DNA of 11,954 nt from DAOTXR01 sp034435375 (GTDB taxonomy: Bacteria > Chloroflexota > Anaerolineae > Aggregatilineales > UBA3940): the NCBI GenBank assembly GCA_034435375.1, contig DAOTXR010000003.1, forward strand, positions 1 through 11,954, given 5' to 3'. The translations under genes were made by a program, and so were the position numbers. The stretch's first letter is position 1; each line of letters opens with the position of its first letter. The notes under the pieces were generated by a model. It worked only from the letters and a program-made list of their open reading frames with translations. It was not told the origin of the DNA and made no database searches. Below are positions 1-7,146 of the stretch, piece after piece.

Positions 1-30
1 GATAATGTCTCATAGTGTGGTGTAAATTGG
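1..30. repeat. Left terminal inverted repeat of the IS256-family element
   Basis: This segment pairs with 1357-1387. Outermost bases are GATAATGTCT and the inner conserved block is GTGGTGTAAA. The true end could lie a base or two outside the window. Confidence 0.75.
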
Positions 31-96
31 GTTGACGAAAGCGGTCATCCGTGCTTCTCTGTGGGTTGCAAAACTCAAACAGAAAAGGAGCACGAG

Positions 97-1326
97 ATGA
101 CCACAGCAACTATGGCATTGTTGGACTACCTGCGCAAGCAGGGACTGAGCCTGGACGCGGATTTTCTGCGTGAGGCTGTGCAGGTGATGATGCAGGCCTT
201 GATAGAGCTGGAAGTGAGCGAACAGGTCGGAGCCGAGCGCTACGAGCGGACGCCGGATCGGGTGACACACCGCAATGGCAGCCGGACGCGGACGTGGGAA
301 ACGCGGGTGGGCGAGATACCGTTGCGGATACCGAAGCTGCGGGAAGGGAGCTACTTTCCGAGCCTGCTGGAGCCGCGCAAGCGCAGCGAGCAGGCGCTGC
401 TGGCGGTGATCCAGGAAGCGTATGTGCTGGGGGTGAGCACGCGCAAGGTGGATGACCTGGTGCAGGCGCTGGGTCTGAGCGGGGTGGACAAGAGCAAGGT
501 GTCGCGCATCTGCAAGCAGCTGGACGAGGTGGTCGAGCCATTTCGCCAGCGTCCGATAGAGGGGGACTACCCCTATGGGTGGCTGGACGCGCTGTACGTC
601 AAGGTGCGCCAGCACCAGCGCGTGGTCAGCCTGGCGCTGGTGATTGCCATCGGGGTCACCCGGGAAGGCGAGCGCGTGCTGCTGGGGTTCGACCTGGGGG
701 CCAGCGAGGAGGAAGCCTTCTGGAAGGACTTCCTGCGCAGCCTGGTCGGGCGGGGGCTGAAGGGCGTGCAGCTGGTCATCAGCGACGCCCACCAGGGCTT
801 GAAGGCCGCGGTCAGCAGTGTATTCGCCGGGGCAAGCTGGCAGCGCTGCCGGGTGCATTTCATGCGCAACCTGCTGGCGCACATCCCCAAAGGTGACAAG
901 GCGATGGTGGCAGCAGCGGTGCGAACCATCTTCGCCCAGCCTGACCACCAGGCTGCCGGGAAGCAGCTGCAGGCCGTGGCTCAGGCGCTGCGACCCCACT
1001 GGCCCAAAGCCGCCGACCTGCTGCTGAACGCCGAGCAGGACGTATTGGCCTACATGGCTTTCCCCAGGTCGCACTGGACCCGTATCTACTCCACCAACAT
1101 CCTGGAACGGCTCAACAAGGAGGTCAAGCGCCGCACCCGGGTCGTCGAGATCTTCCCGGATGTCCCCTCCGTGATCCGTCTCGTCGGGGCACTGCTGGCC
1201 GAGGTTGATGACGAGTGGCAGGTTCATCGGCGTTACTTGAGCAAGGAGTCCATGCGCGAACTCTATGAGCCAGACTTCAGCCGCCTGGTCGAGCCGACCC
1301 CGCTGACCCTGGCTCCTGTTCGTTGA
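97..1326 (+). CDS. IS256-family (mutator-type) DDE transposase
   Basis: A 409-residue transposase that catalyses cut/copy-and-paste movement of the element. The ATG at 97 is preceded by AAAAGGAG six bases upstream, so I prefer it to the in-frame GTG at 61. The family pattern is clear. The N-terminal part has the NGSRTRTWET segment (about 60-69). The catalytic triad is D164 (in WLDALYVKV), D230 (in VISDAHQG) and E337 (in TNILERLNKE). CRVHFMRN at 251-258 is the usual motif after the second Asp. The length fits the family's usual 390-420 residues, and the frame is intact with no internal stops. It is the only confident plus-strand gene in the window, and it brings its own ribosome-binding site. 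Confidence 0.95.
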   Translation: MTTATMALLDYLRKQGLSLDADFLREAVQVMMQALIELEVSEQVGAERYERTPDRVTHRNGSRTRTWETRVGEIPLRIPKLREGSYFPSLLEPRKRSEQALLAVIQEAYVLGVSTRKVDDLVQALGLSGVDKSKVSRICKQLDEVVEPFRQRPIEGDYPYGWLDALYVKVRQHQRVVSLALVIAIGVTREGERVLLGFDLGASEEEAFWKDFLRSLVGRGLKGVQLVISDAHQGLKAAVSSVFAGASWQRCRVHFMRNLLAHIPKGDKAMVAAAVRTIFAQPDHQAAGKQLQAVAQALRPHWPKAADLLLNAEQDVLAYMAFPRSHWTRIYSTNILERLNKEVKRRTRVVEIFPDVPSVIRLVGALLAEVDDEWQVHRRYLSKESMRELYEPDFSRLVEPTPLTLAPVR

Positions 1327-1356
1327 GCTAACGTTTTTGCGCACAGAGAGGTGCAT

Positions 1357-1387
1357 CCGATTTTACACCACTTGACAAGACACTATC
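1357..1387. repeat. Right terminal inverted repeat of the IS256-family element
   Basis: Read on the minus strand it begins GATAGTGTCT and contains GTGGTGTAAA, matching the left end at about 20 of 26 positions. It supplies the TAG stop codon (1383-1385) that now ends the neighbouring minus-strand polymerase-like gene. Confidence 0.8.
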
Positions 1388-4031
1388 CGTTCACGCCCTC
1401 GGTGCCCTTGAGATAGCCGAATAGGTTATTGCGCTCGGTATAGGCGGCCAGCCTGCCGCCCTCCTCAGCCACGCGCAGGCGCATGCCGGGGAACTGCGTC
1501 TTCGCCAGGTGGGCGATGCGCTCCTTCGACATGCGCTGGGCAGACCGGGGCACGTCCTGCATCCGCTCCGGCAGCGGCTGACCGTTTCCGGCTGTCTGCG
1601 CCCGCAGCCAGTTGAACCACACCCCGGTGATACCCGCGCTGCGCATGGCAGGCTCGCGGATGGTCGCGCCAGGGTAAGCAATCAGCCCCAACTGCGTCTC
1701 GCCAATCTCATCCAGCACACCCACTTCGCGCAGTGCCTGGATCGACTTCTGGGCAATACCCGGTGTGCGCGACCCATCGGGCCGCTGCTCGCCCATCAGC
1801 CAGACCGCATTATCGGATGCCGGTGTCTCCCCCATGTAGGCAGAGACCATCGCGCCGCGCAGGATGGCGGTGTGCCGCTCTGCCGGGTGGCGGGCGAGAT
1901 GGCCTTCCACCGCCAGCCGGGCGGCCTCATGGTCGTCGGGCGTGGGCGGCATGTCGGGGCGGGGGCGCTCGCGGATGGCGCGAGCGTAAGCAGCGTTGAG
2001 CTGCCCGCCGAGGCGCACGCTCTGCGGGTCTTCGAGCGCGCTGTCGAACACCGCCTGCGGCGGCATGGCCTGTGAGGCCAGCTCGTCGCGGGCAGCTTCC
2101 ATTTTGCTGACGTGCGCCCGCAGCGTGCGCTGCACCTCATCCAGCCAGTGGTTCTGGGTGGGCACAGGCGGCGGGGGCCGGCGGTCATCGCTGCGGTCGA
2201 TGGACAGCCGCTCGTGCAGGATGGCCGGGATGGGCGTGCGCGCTTCAAGGATGCGCCGGGAGCTGTCGTAGTTCCACTGCCTGACGCGGCTGAGGTCAGC
2301 GCCGGTCTTGACCGAGGCGTCGATGATGTCCTCAAGCGGCGCAGGTGGCCGGGCGGGCAACCCGCCGGAGATAGCCTTGCTGACCATCAGCGAGTTGCAG
2401 TACATCCCCAGCGCGCCCTGGTTGTCGAGCGCCCGTCCAATGGCCCCGTCCATCGCCGCGAGCGAGTACGGCTCCCCCACCCCCAGCGCCTCGCCGGTGC
2501 GGTGGTCAACCAGACCCAGATACTCCGGGTTGAGCGTGTCGACGCGCGGTGGCAGCTTGCGCGAGTCGCCGGGGACGAAGGTGACGGTCTCGCCGCTGGC
2601 GGTCGTCCATCCAGGGATGTGGCTCGCGGCGGTGGGCGTGAGGATGATGTACTCTCCCGCCTGGTTGGGTGAGCGCCAGGCGAGCACCCGGCGGCTGCCA
2701 TCGTGGTCGGTGAACGGGTGCAGCCACAGCGCGTCGTCGTTGTCCGCCCCGCCCAGGATGGCGGCAATCCCGGCTCCCTTGGGACTGTCCTCAAACCCCA
2801 GCCAGTCCTCGTCGCTGACCCAGGCGGTGCCGCGCCGGTGGTCAATGTGAATCTGTCCCGGCTCGACCGGCACATCGACGCTTGCTGCACGGCCCACCCC
2901 GGCAGGCATGACGTAGTATCGACCACCCGGGATCGGGATTCGGAGCTTACCTTCCGCTGCCGCGTTGAGCCGCTCAAGATGGCGGTTCATGAGCGCCTTC
3001 GTGTGGTACTGGAACCACTGCGGGTGGCCGCCGGAGGCGAAGAACTCGCGCAGCGCCCACGCCTGCACGTCTTCGAGCGTCTCTTCGCGGTCGATGCGCG
3101 CCATCGGCGCAGCCACGTCGCCGGATTTCACCGCCTCGATGAAGACGGTGCCCTCATCCTCCAGCCACCGCTCGTACTGCTCATTCCCGAAGAAGGGGTG
3201 CAGGTTGATCAGCGACTGGATGTCAATGCGCATGTGGTCTTTGCCGTGCACGAAGTCAATGCCCACCCAGGTCCTGCCGTTTTCGAGCGTTACCTCGCCT
3301 TTGGTGTCGCGCGGGATGAGGAAATCGGCATCTGCGATGCTAGCGAGGTCGTCCGACACGATGGCGTGACCCTTGTCCTGCCCCCGCTCGGTCAGGATGG
3401 TGAACTCGACCCGCCCGGCGCGGGCGATCTCCCGCTTGAGCTGCGCCTGCTTGACCGGGGACAGGTCGCCACGGATAACCATGCGCTCGAGCATTCTCCG
3501 GCTGATGACACCCGCCCCGTCGAACACCTTCGGCCCGGCGGCCGGGTCGGCGGTGAATGTGGCATAATCAGCTTCATCCATGTAGCGAATGGATACCTCG
3601 CCGGGGTCGAAGCTGCCGGAGACGAAGTACGGGCGCATGATGCGCGAGACGCGCTTGGAGAGGACATACGGCCCCTTGCGCTCGTTGTGGAAGCGCAGGC
3701 CGGTGGCCGCGAAGTAGTCCTCAGCGGCCATGCCATCCACGTACAAGTCAACAACCTTGTTGTCTTTGACCCAGCGCAGGGTCGGCTCGGCCATGCCGAA
3801 GCTGTGATAGGGGTGCACAGGCTCATCCGAGTCAAGGTCGTGGGTGACGATTGTCCATTCGCGGCCCAGCCCTTCGAGAAAGGCGTAGTGCGGGCTGCCA
3901 GGCGGCAGCTCGCGGCTGGAAATGGCAACGTATTGATATGTATCGAGGGCAGGTGGAAGCGGGTGAACCGGCGCGAGGGGCAGCCGGAGCGCTTCGGGCA
4001 GGTCGGGGGCCGTGGATCCCCGTCCGCCCAC
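1383..4031 (-). CDS. Two-barrel RNA polymerase superfamily protein (RDR/QDE-1/YonO-like), 3' end cut by an IS
   Basis: The visible 882 residues start at a GTG (4031) that overlaps the TAG of the DUF4417 gene (TAGTG), with GGAG about 8 bases upstream. I see four landmarks in the order known for cellular RNA-dependent RNA polymerases (RDR/QDE-1). These are DGAGVIS at 171-177 (family: DGxGxIS), RGQDKGHAI with K220-G221 (family: the GGYKGV lysine), LGGADNDDALWL around 426-437 (family: SGGDxDGDxYxV, the metal-binding aspartates) and SVKTG at 573-577 (family: VDFPKTG). RSPNQAGE at 453-460 resembles the family's RxPxxxxGD element but lies after the Asp motif rather than before it. The aspartates read D430-N-D432-D433-A, so the third Asp of DxDGD is displaced and activity is uncertain. 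Residues 600-882 are unassigned. The stop codon lies in the IS end, so the original C-terminus is missing. The protein is probably cytoplasmic. It may transcribe the element's own genes. The alternative is an unrelated protein with chance motif matches. Confidence 0.6.
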   Translation of the reverse strand: MGGRGSTAPDLPEALRLPLAPVHPLPPALDTYQYVAISSRELPPGSPHYAFLEGLGREWTIVTHDLDSDEPVHPYHSFGMAEPTLRWVKDNKVVDLYVDGMAAEDYFAATGLRFHNERKGPYVLSKRVSRIMRPYFVSGSFDPGEVSIRYMDEADYATFTADPAAGPKVFDGAGVISRRMLERMVIRGDLSPVKQAQLKREIARAGRVEFTILTERGQDKGHAIVSDDLASIADADFLIPRDTKGEVTLENGRTWVGIDFVHGKDHMRIDIQSLINLHPFFGNEQYERWLEDEGTVFIEAVKSGDVAAPMARIDREETLEDVQAWALREFFASGGHPQWFQYHTKALMNRHLERLNAAAEGKLRIPIPGGRYYVMPAGVGRAASVDVPVEPGQIHIDHRRGTAWVSDEDWLGFEDSPKGAGIAAILGGADNDDALWLHPFTDHDGSRRVLAWRSPNQAGEYIILTPTAASHIPGWTTASGETVTFVPGDSRKLPPRVDTLNPEYLGLVDHRTGEALGVGEPYSLAAMDGAIGRALDNQGALGMYCNSLMVSKAISGGLPARPPAPLEDIIDASVKTGADLSRVRQWNYDSSRRILEARTPIPAILHERLSIDRSDDRRPPPPVPTQNHWLDEVQRTLRAHVSKMEAARDELASQAMPPQAVFDSALEDPQSVRLGGQLNAAYARAIRERPRPDMPPTPDDHEAARLAVEGHLARHPAERHTAILRGAMVSAYMGETPASDNAVWLMGEQRPDGSRTPGIAQKSIQALREVGVLDEIGETQLGLIAYPGATIREPAMRSAGITGVWFNWLRAQTAGNGQPLPERMQDVPRSAQRMSKERIAHLAKTQFPGMRLRVAEEGGRLAAYTERNNLFGYLKGTEGVNG

Positions 4032-4742
4032 TAGGCTGCTCTCCGGTGCGCATGGATGCGCCGGTCCCAGCGGGTCGGGTAAGTCACCACTGATGCGAGA
4101 GGGTATGCCTCCTCCGGCAGGCCGCCATAGGCTATCACGGTTGAGGGCTGCAGGCGTGCGACCATCTCGCGGAAGCCGGTCATAAAGCGGTTGCGCTGGA
4201 CTGGCTCATCCAGGTTCACCCCTGCCGCCGAGACAGCCACCAGGCTGCGCTGCGGTAGCCCGGCAAAGCAGAAGGCGAAGCTCTGCGGCGTGCTCCATGA
4301 AACCGTTGGGATCACTTGGAAGCCAAGTTCTTGCCAGTACCTTCCGCACCAGCGTGAGCGATACACATTCCACTGCTGCATAGCCAGCGGCCAGTCGGCA
4401 TAGAGCGAGAAATCCGGCGTGAGCAGGATGCGGTACTTCGAGAGGTGTTCGAGCGCCCGCTCAGGTCGCAACCAGACGGTCTCGAAACGGTAGTCATCCA
4501 GGAAGAAATGCACGGCGGCGCGGGTGAAGTCGAACTGGGGCGAGCGGACGCGCGTCCGGTAGGCAACCAGCCACTCCGGGATGGCCGCGAGCGGGGTATG
4601 GCGCAGCGCCGGGATGCCGAGCGGATTGTCAGCCTCAAACAAGCGGCTGGCGTTGAGCGCGTCGAACGAGCCGGGTTTGCAGGCCCAGGGCTGGCGGGAT
4701 GTAGGACGTGAGGCACGGTATGGCAGCGTGGAACCCCCGCAT
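4031..4742 (-). CDS. DUF4417-domain protein, probably frameshifted near its 5' end
   Basis: The body, starting near FDALNASRLFEADNPLGIP, matches the DUF4417 pattern. It has HFFLDDYRFETVW, LLTPDFSLYADWPLAMQQWN, a G-Y-W-Q-E-L-G-F segment, VIPTVSWSTPQSFAFCF and a following VAVSAAG. DUF4417 is a domain of unknown function common in phages and plasmids. In the domain's own frame the only upstream ATG is at 4801. That codon lies inside the predicted promoter, upstream of the expected transcript start, and the intervening translation looks non-coding. The ATG at 4742 opens another frame (MRGFHAAIPCLTSYIPPALG) with high GC in third positions. It would join the domain if one base is extra around 4661-4675. 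I therefore annotate from 4742 as a likely frameshifted gene. Its stop overlaps the GTG of the polymerase-like gene, which suggests translational coupling. Confidence 0.75.
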
Positions 4743-4772
4743 GAACCGTTCGGTGTTATCCTTCTGCCTGTC

Positions 4773-4812
4773 AGTATAGACGCAGAGGAAACCAAAATCA
4801 AACAAATGTTCT
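4773..4812 (-). promoter_or_regulatory. Minus-strand promoter with overlapping LexA-type (SOS) box, upstream of the DUF4417/polymerase pair
   Basis: On the minus strand: AGAACATTTGTTTG (4812-4799), one base from a GAAC-N4-GTTC LexA box of the Bacillota/Actinobacteria type. It overlaps a -35 TTGATT (4801-4796). Then come 17 bases and a -10 TATACT (4778-4773). A purine-rich AGAAGGA follows at 4765-4759. Repression by LexA is inferred from this pattern and its similarity to the 7147-7182 site. Confidence 0.55.
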
Positions 4813-4855
4813 ATCAATTTTCGTGGAGGTTTCTGGTGTAAGGGGAACCGGGGAG

Positions 4856-5569
4856 CTATACAGACTCAACCGCAACAAGCCGGGCAATGACAATCACCCG
4901 GTGCGTGTAGGTGTCTACAGCCTCATCCCAGTTGGCGCAGGTGATGAGTGTCAGCCGGGCATCGCCGGTCGGGAAGACCGGGCGGGTATCGCCGGGTGTG
5001 ACCAGCCTCTGCTCGGAGACTTCGTAGATGTAGAGTGTGTCCCCCCATTCGACAAACACCCTGTCGCCAGCAGACAGGCTGTCCAGCTCCTGGAAAGGCC
5101 CCCAGCCTGCTCCTAGAATGGTGACATGACCGGCCAGCACCACGTTGTTCTGTTCGCCGGGTGAGGCTGTGCCTTCCAGGTGGGCGACTTCTTCATCGAG
5201 CTGGCTGATGTCCCACTGGCGGCCAACAAATGGTGCTTCGATGATGTTCGTGTGAACTCCGAGGCTGGGGATGTAAAGCTCCATCGGGAGCAGTTCAGCG
5301 GCTGGGGCTGGCTGTGTCTCAATGTCGGGCATCGGGATTTCGGGATGATCGGCTGGCAGAGCCTGTCCCCAGAAGTAAAGCACTGCGCCCCCGGTAAATG
5401 CTGCGGTTCCCACCAGCCCCCAGCGGACGAGATGCGACCGCAGGCGATCTGCCCTGTAGACGCTGTAACCGTACATCTGACGGTCAGACCAGACCTGCCT
5501 GGCCCGGATGAACAGCACCATGCAGAGTCCGAGAAGCATGGCCAGGATGATCAATCTGTGATCGGGCAA
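4856..5569 (-). CDS. Membrane-anchored class D/E-type sortase
   Basis: A 237-residue cysteine transpeptidase of the sortase superfamily. These enzymes cleave a sorting signal on exported proteins and attach them to the cell surface. Two hydrophobic segments, about 6-22 and 49-67, anchor it, and the catalytic domain covers about 95-232. Visible catalytic residues are H148 (VVLAGHVT), C211 (TLITC) and an Arg in THRVIVIARL (R224 most likely). PSLGVHTNI and DRVFVEWGDTLYIYEV are typical sortase strands. The start is a TTG at 5569 with GGGGAAAG upstream. No ATG or GTG gives a better N-terminus, although the frame stays open further upstream. No LPXTG-type substrate is encoded in this window. The gene lies between two SOS-type promoters, in the same direction as the hypothetical genes upstream. 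The subclass assignment is tentative. Confidence 0.85.
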   Translation of the reverse strand: MPDHRLIILAMLLGLCMVLFIRARQVWSDRQMYGYSVYRADRLRSHLVRWGLVGTAAFTGGAVLYFWGQALPADHPEIPMPDIETQPAPAAELLPMELYIPSLGVHTNIIEAPFVGRQWDISQLDEEVAHLEGTASPGEQNNVVLAGHVTILGAGWGPFQELDSLSAGDRVFVEWGDTLYIYEVSEQRLVTPGDTRPVFPTGDARLTLITCANWDEAVDTYTHRVIVIARLVAVESV

Positions 5570-5721
5570 TGGTTTCTTTCCCCGGCTGACAAAGGGTGTG
5601 GCGCCAACAGGTATCCTGTCGCCGGATGGACCAGAAGCGTCATGCGTTCTGCAACCTGTGATTGTCTATGGCGCTTTAAGACCAGCAGGAAAACCAACAG
5701 GGGACACACAGAAAGGGCTGC

Positions 5722-6394
5722 CTATCCACTTTCTGTGTCTCGATGCTCTTGCAGGTAAGCGGCCCACCGGTCGGGCACGTTGAAAACCGCTCCGCAGTCG
5801 CAATGAGCCCCGCAGGCTTCCAGCGCGGTTACATTGGCTTCGACCGGGCAGGTGACGCTGCTTCAGCCACTGCCGGGTCAGCCTGAGCTTACCGTCGCAG
5901 TCCCATTTTATCCCATCGGGCGAGCCGGGGGCGTCGACAAAATGGCACCCGTCCGGGCCTTCAAGGTGTTCACACAACCGATCAAGCTGCAGCAGGGTCA
6001 TCAACCCGGGCACAGACACCTCCTCCTCTTGAGAGTCGATGGCCCCCCATTCCTCCCAGGTGAGGCCATAGGGCGCACCGCCGCCAGTGTAACCGGCAAT
6101 GAAGGCGAAATGCTCGTCCTGCTCAACCCCTGGCAGGTTTTCCTGTTCCACTGAGCGCTTCTGCTTACGCTGACGTCGGGCTTCTGCCTGGCGTTCGGTA
6201 GCGCTCAGTGCCTGTTCTTTGTAGGCTGGGTCGAAGGTCACCCCCAGCATCTCAAGCTCCCGGAAGGCGGTCGGCCAGTCGACGCCGTACCACCTGCGGT
6301 AGCCTCTGACGACGTTCTTGCCCTCATAGGTGGACAGCCAGGCTTGGGCCGACTGCAGGCGCTGAGCCTGCCTTCGCTGCTTTCCCTTCGCCAT
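5722..6394 (-). pseudogene. Hypothetical protein with cysteine-rich C-terminus, frameshifted near 5851-5870
   Basis: The N-terminal part, MAKGKQRRQAQRL then WLSTYEGKNVVRGYRRWYGV and AFRELEMLGV, resembles a widespread uncharacterised family in Gram-positive and mobile-element genomes. It is followed by a basic, probably helical stretch and an acidic middle. I choose the ATG at 6394, since GAGGGG lies about 8 bases upstream. The frame up to RLTRQWLKQ (about 5870) reads well, then turns Arg/Ser/Gly-rich. The +1 frame from 5856 reads TCPVEANVTALEACGAHCDC and then GAVFNVPDRWAAYLQEH, ending at TAG 5722-5724. The original protein was therefore probably about 224 residues with a possible C-x4-C-x-C metal site. 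One inserted base (or two deleted) explains the break. Uncorrected, the first frame runs on to 5666. The function is unknown. It follows the 177-aa gene closely and probably shares its transcript. Confidence 0.7.
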
Positions 6395-6420
6395 CACCAT
6401 CACCCCTCGCTGCCAACCGG

Positions 6421-6954
6421 TCAACCCTGGTATTCGAAGGGCGTCATGTGAGCAATGCCCAGAAGCGGGCTTTTGGCAAGGATGTTTTCTTCGCCCAGCC
6501 TGTCCGCGAAGCCCTTGAGAAGAGTATAGAACTGCCGGGGGTTCTCATACACTAGGACCGCCGTGTAGTGGTTATCAACCGGCCCGCGCAGCAGCTCAAA
6601 GGCAGGCATCAGCGCCTCCATTTCGCTGGCATCATTGCGTGTCCACTCGCTGTAAGGTTCCTTTTCCAGGTCGATCCCTTCTTTTTCCATCTCAGGAGCG
6701 GTTTTCTCCCAGAAGACCAGAACCGTGTCTCCTTCCTCGTCCTCGTCTGCCCACTGGATCAGGTGGAAATGATGATCGTTAAAGAGCCGATCAAAGTGCG
6801 CCGGGTCGTCGATCAGATCATGAATCTCGTCCTTGCTTAGGTCCACCCGCACCAGAACAACCCATTCCGGCTCCTCTGAGCCATACTCATGGTCGGCCAC
6901 GTCGATAAAGGCTACGGCTTCCTCGATCCCAAATCCCCGTTCAATTTGCTGCAT
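6421..6954 (-). CDS. Hypothetical acidic protein, 177 aa
   Basis: I do not recognise this family. The ATG at 6954 is well supported by AGGAGAAGGG just upstream. The protein is strongly acidic, with roughly 40 Asp/Glu against about 15 Lys/Arg, and has an especially acidic run at 70-76 (DEDEEGD). It has aromatic-rich strands (EWVVLVRVDL, DTVLVFWEK, YTAVLVYENPRQFYTLLKGF), no signal peptide and no membrane segment, so it is probably a compact cytoplasmic alpha/beta protein. It is the first gene after the 7147-7182 SOS-type promoter. Its stop is about 30 bases from the next gene's start, so the two are probably co-transcribed. Confidence 0.75.
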   Translation of the reverse strand: MQQIERGFGIEEAVAFIDVADHEYGSEEPEWVVLVRVDLSKDEIHDLIDDPAHFDRLFNDHHFHLIQWADEDEEGDTVLVFWEKTAPEMEKEGIDLEKEPYSEWTRNDASEMEALMPAFELLRGPVDNHYTAVLVYENPRQFYTLLKGFADRLGEENILAKSPLLGIAHMTPFEYQG

Positions 6955-7146
6955 CGTCCCTTCTCCTGTTTGCGGGCTGTCTTCCTGACTGGAAGGCCAG
7001 CCAGAGTGGTTCTTATCAGGTCATCGCCAGGGTATCCGGCCATCGAGCCAGGAATCATGGCTCATCACAGGACTGACCGGTTTAGCCGGGCGCTGCCAGA
7101 TCGGTTTCTTGCAGGGTCACGCGGGTCTGCAAGGTACCCATCTGCT
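6955..7146 (-). other. Long untranslated leader between the SOS-type promoter and the 177-aa gene
   Basis: From the predicted start point near 7140 to the ATG at 6954 is about 185 bases. Apart from the hairpin at 6975-7002 I see no convincing gene. A 14-codon ORF (MSHDSWLDGRIPWR) lacks a ribosome-binding site. Confidence 0.4.
6975..7002 (-). other. Imperfect hairpin in the leader, just upstream of the 177-aa gene's ribosome-binding site
   Basis: GGCTG (6975-6979) pairs with CAGCC (6998-7002). CTTCC (6981-6985) pairs with GGAAG (6991-6995) around the loop TGACT. There is no T-tract in either direction, so it does not look like an intrinsic terminator. It sits about 10-20 bases from the ribosome-binding site, where it could affect translation. 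Confidence 0.4.

Larger units (their letters stand above)
1..1387 (+). mobile_element. IS256-family insertion sequence, apparently complete
   Basis: One transposase gene is flanked by inverted ends. The left end starts GATAATGTCT at base 1. The right end, read on the minus strand from 1387, starts GATAGTGTCT. The outer 26 bases match at about 20 positions, including GTGGTGTAAA in both. Further in, TCTCTGTG and GCAAAA also recur in both ends. About 1.39 kb is normal for IS256-family elements. The left boundary coincides with the first base of the window, so the left flank and any 8-9 bp target duplication cannot be seen. The right boundary falls inside the reading frame of the large minus-strand gene next to it. 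Confidence 0.85.

Noticed and set aside
10..1356. 448-codon open frame on the minus strand opposite the transposase
   Set aside because: It mirrors the transposase codons, with a His/Leu/Gln-rich composition and no family resemblance. The transposase is certain.
2703..4034. 443-codon plus-strand open frame opposite the polymerase-like gene
   Set aside because: Antisense shadow in GC-rich DNA. It has no ribosome-binding site and lacks recognisable motifs, whereas the minus strand shows ordered motifs and a coupled start.
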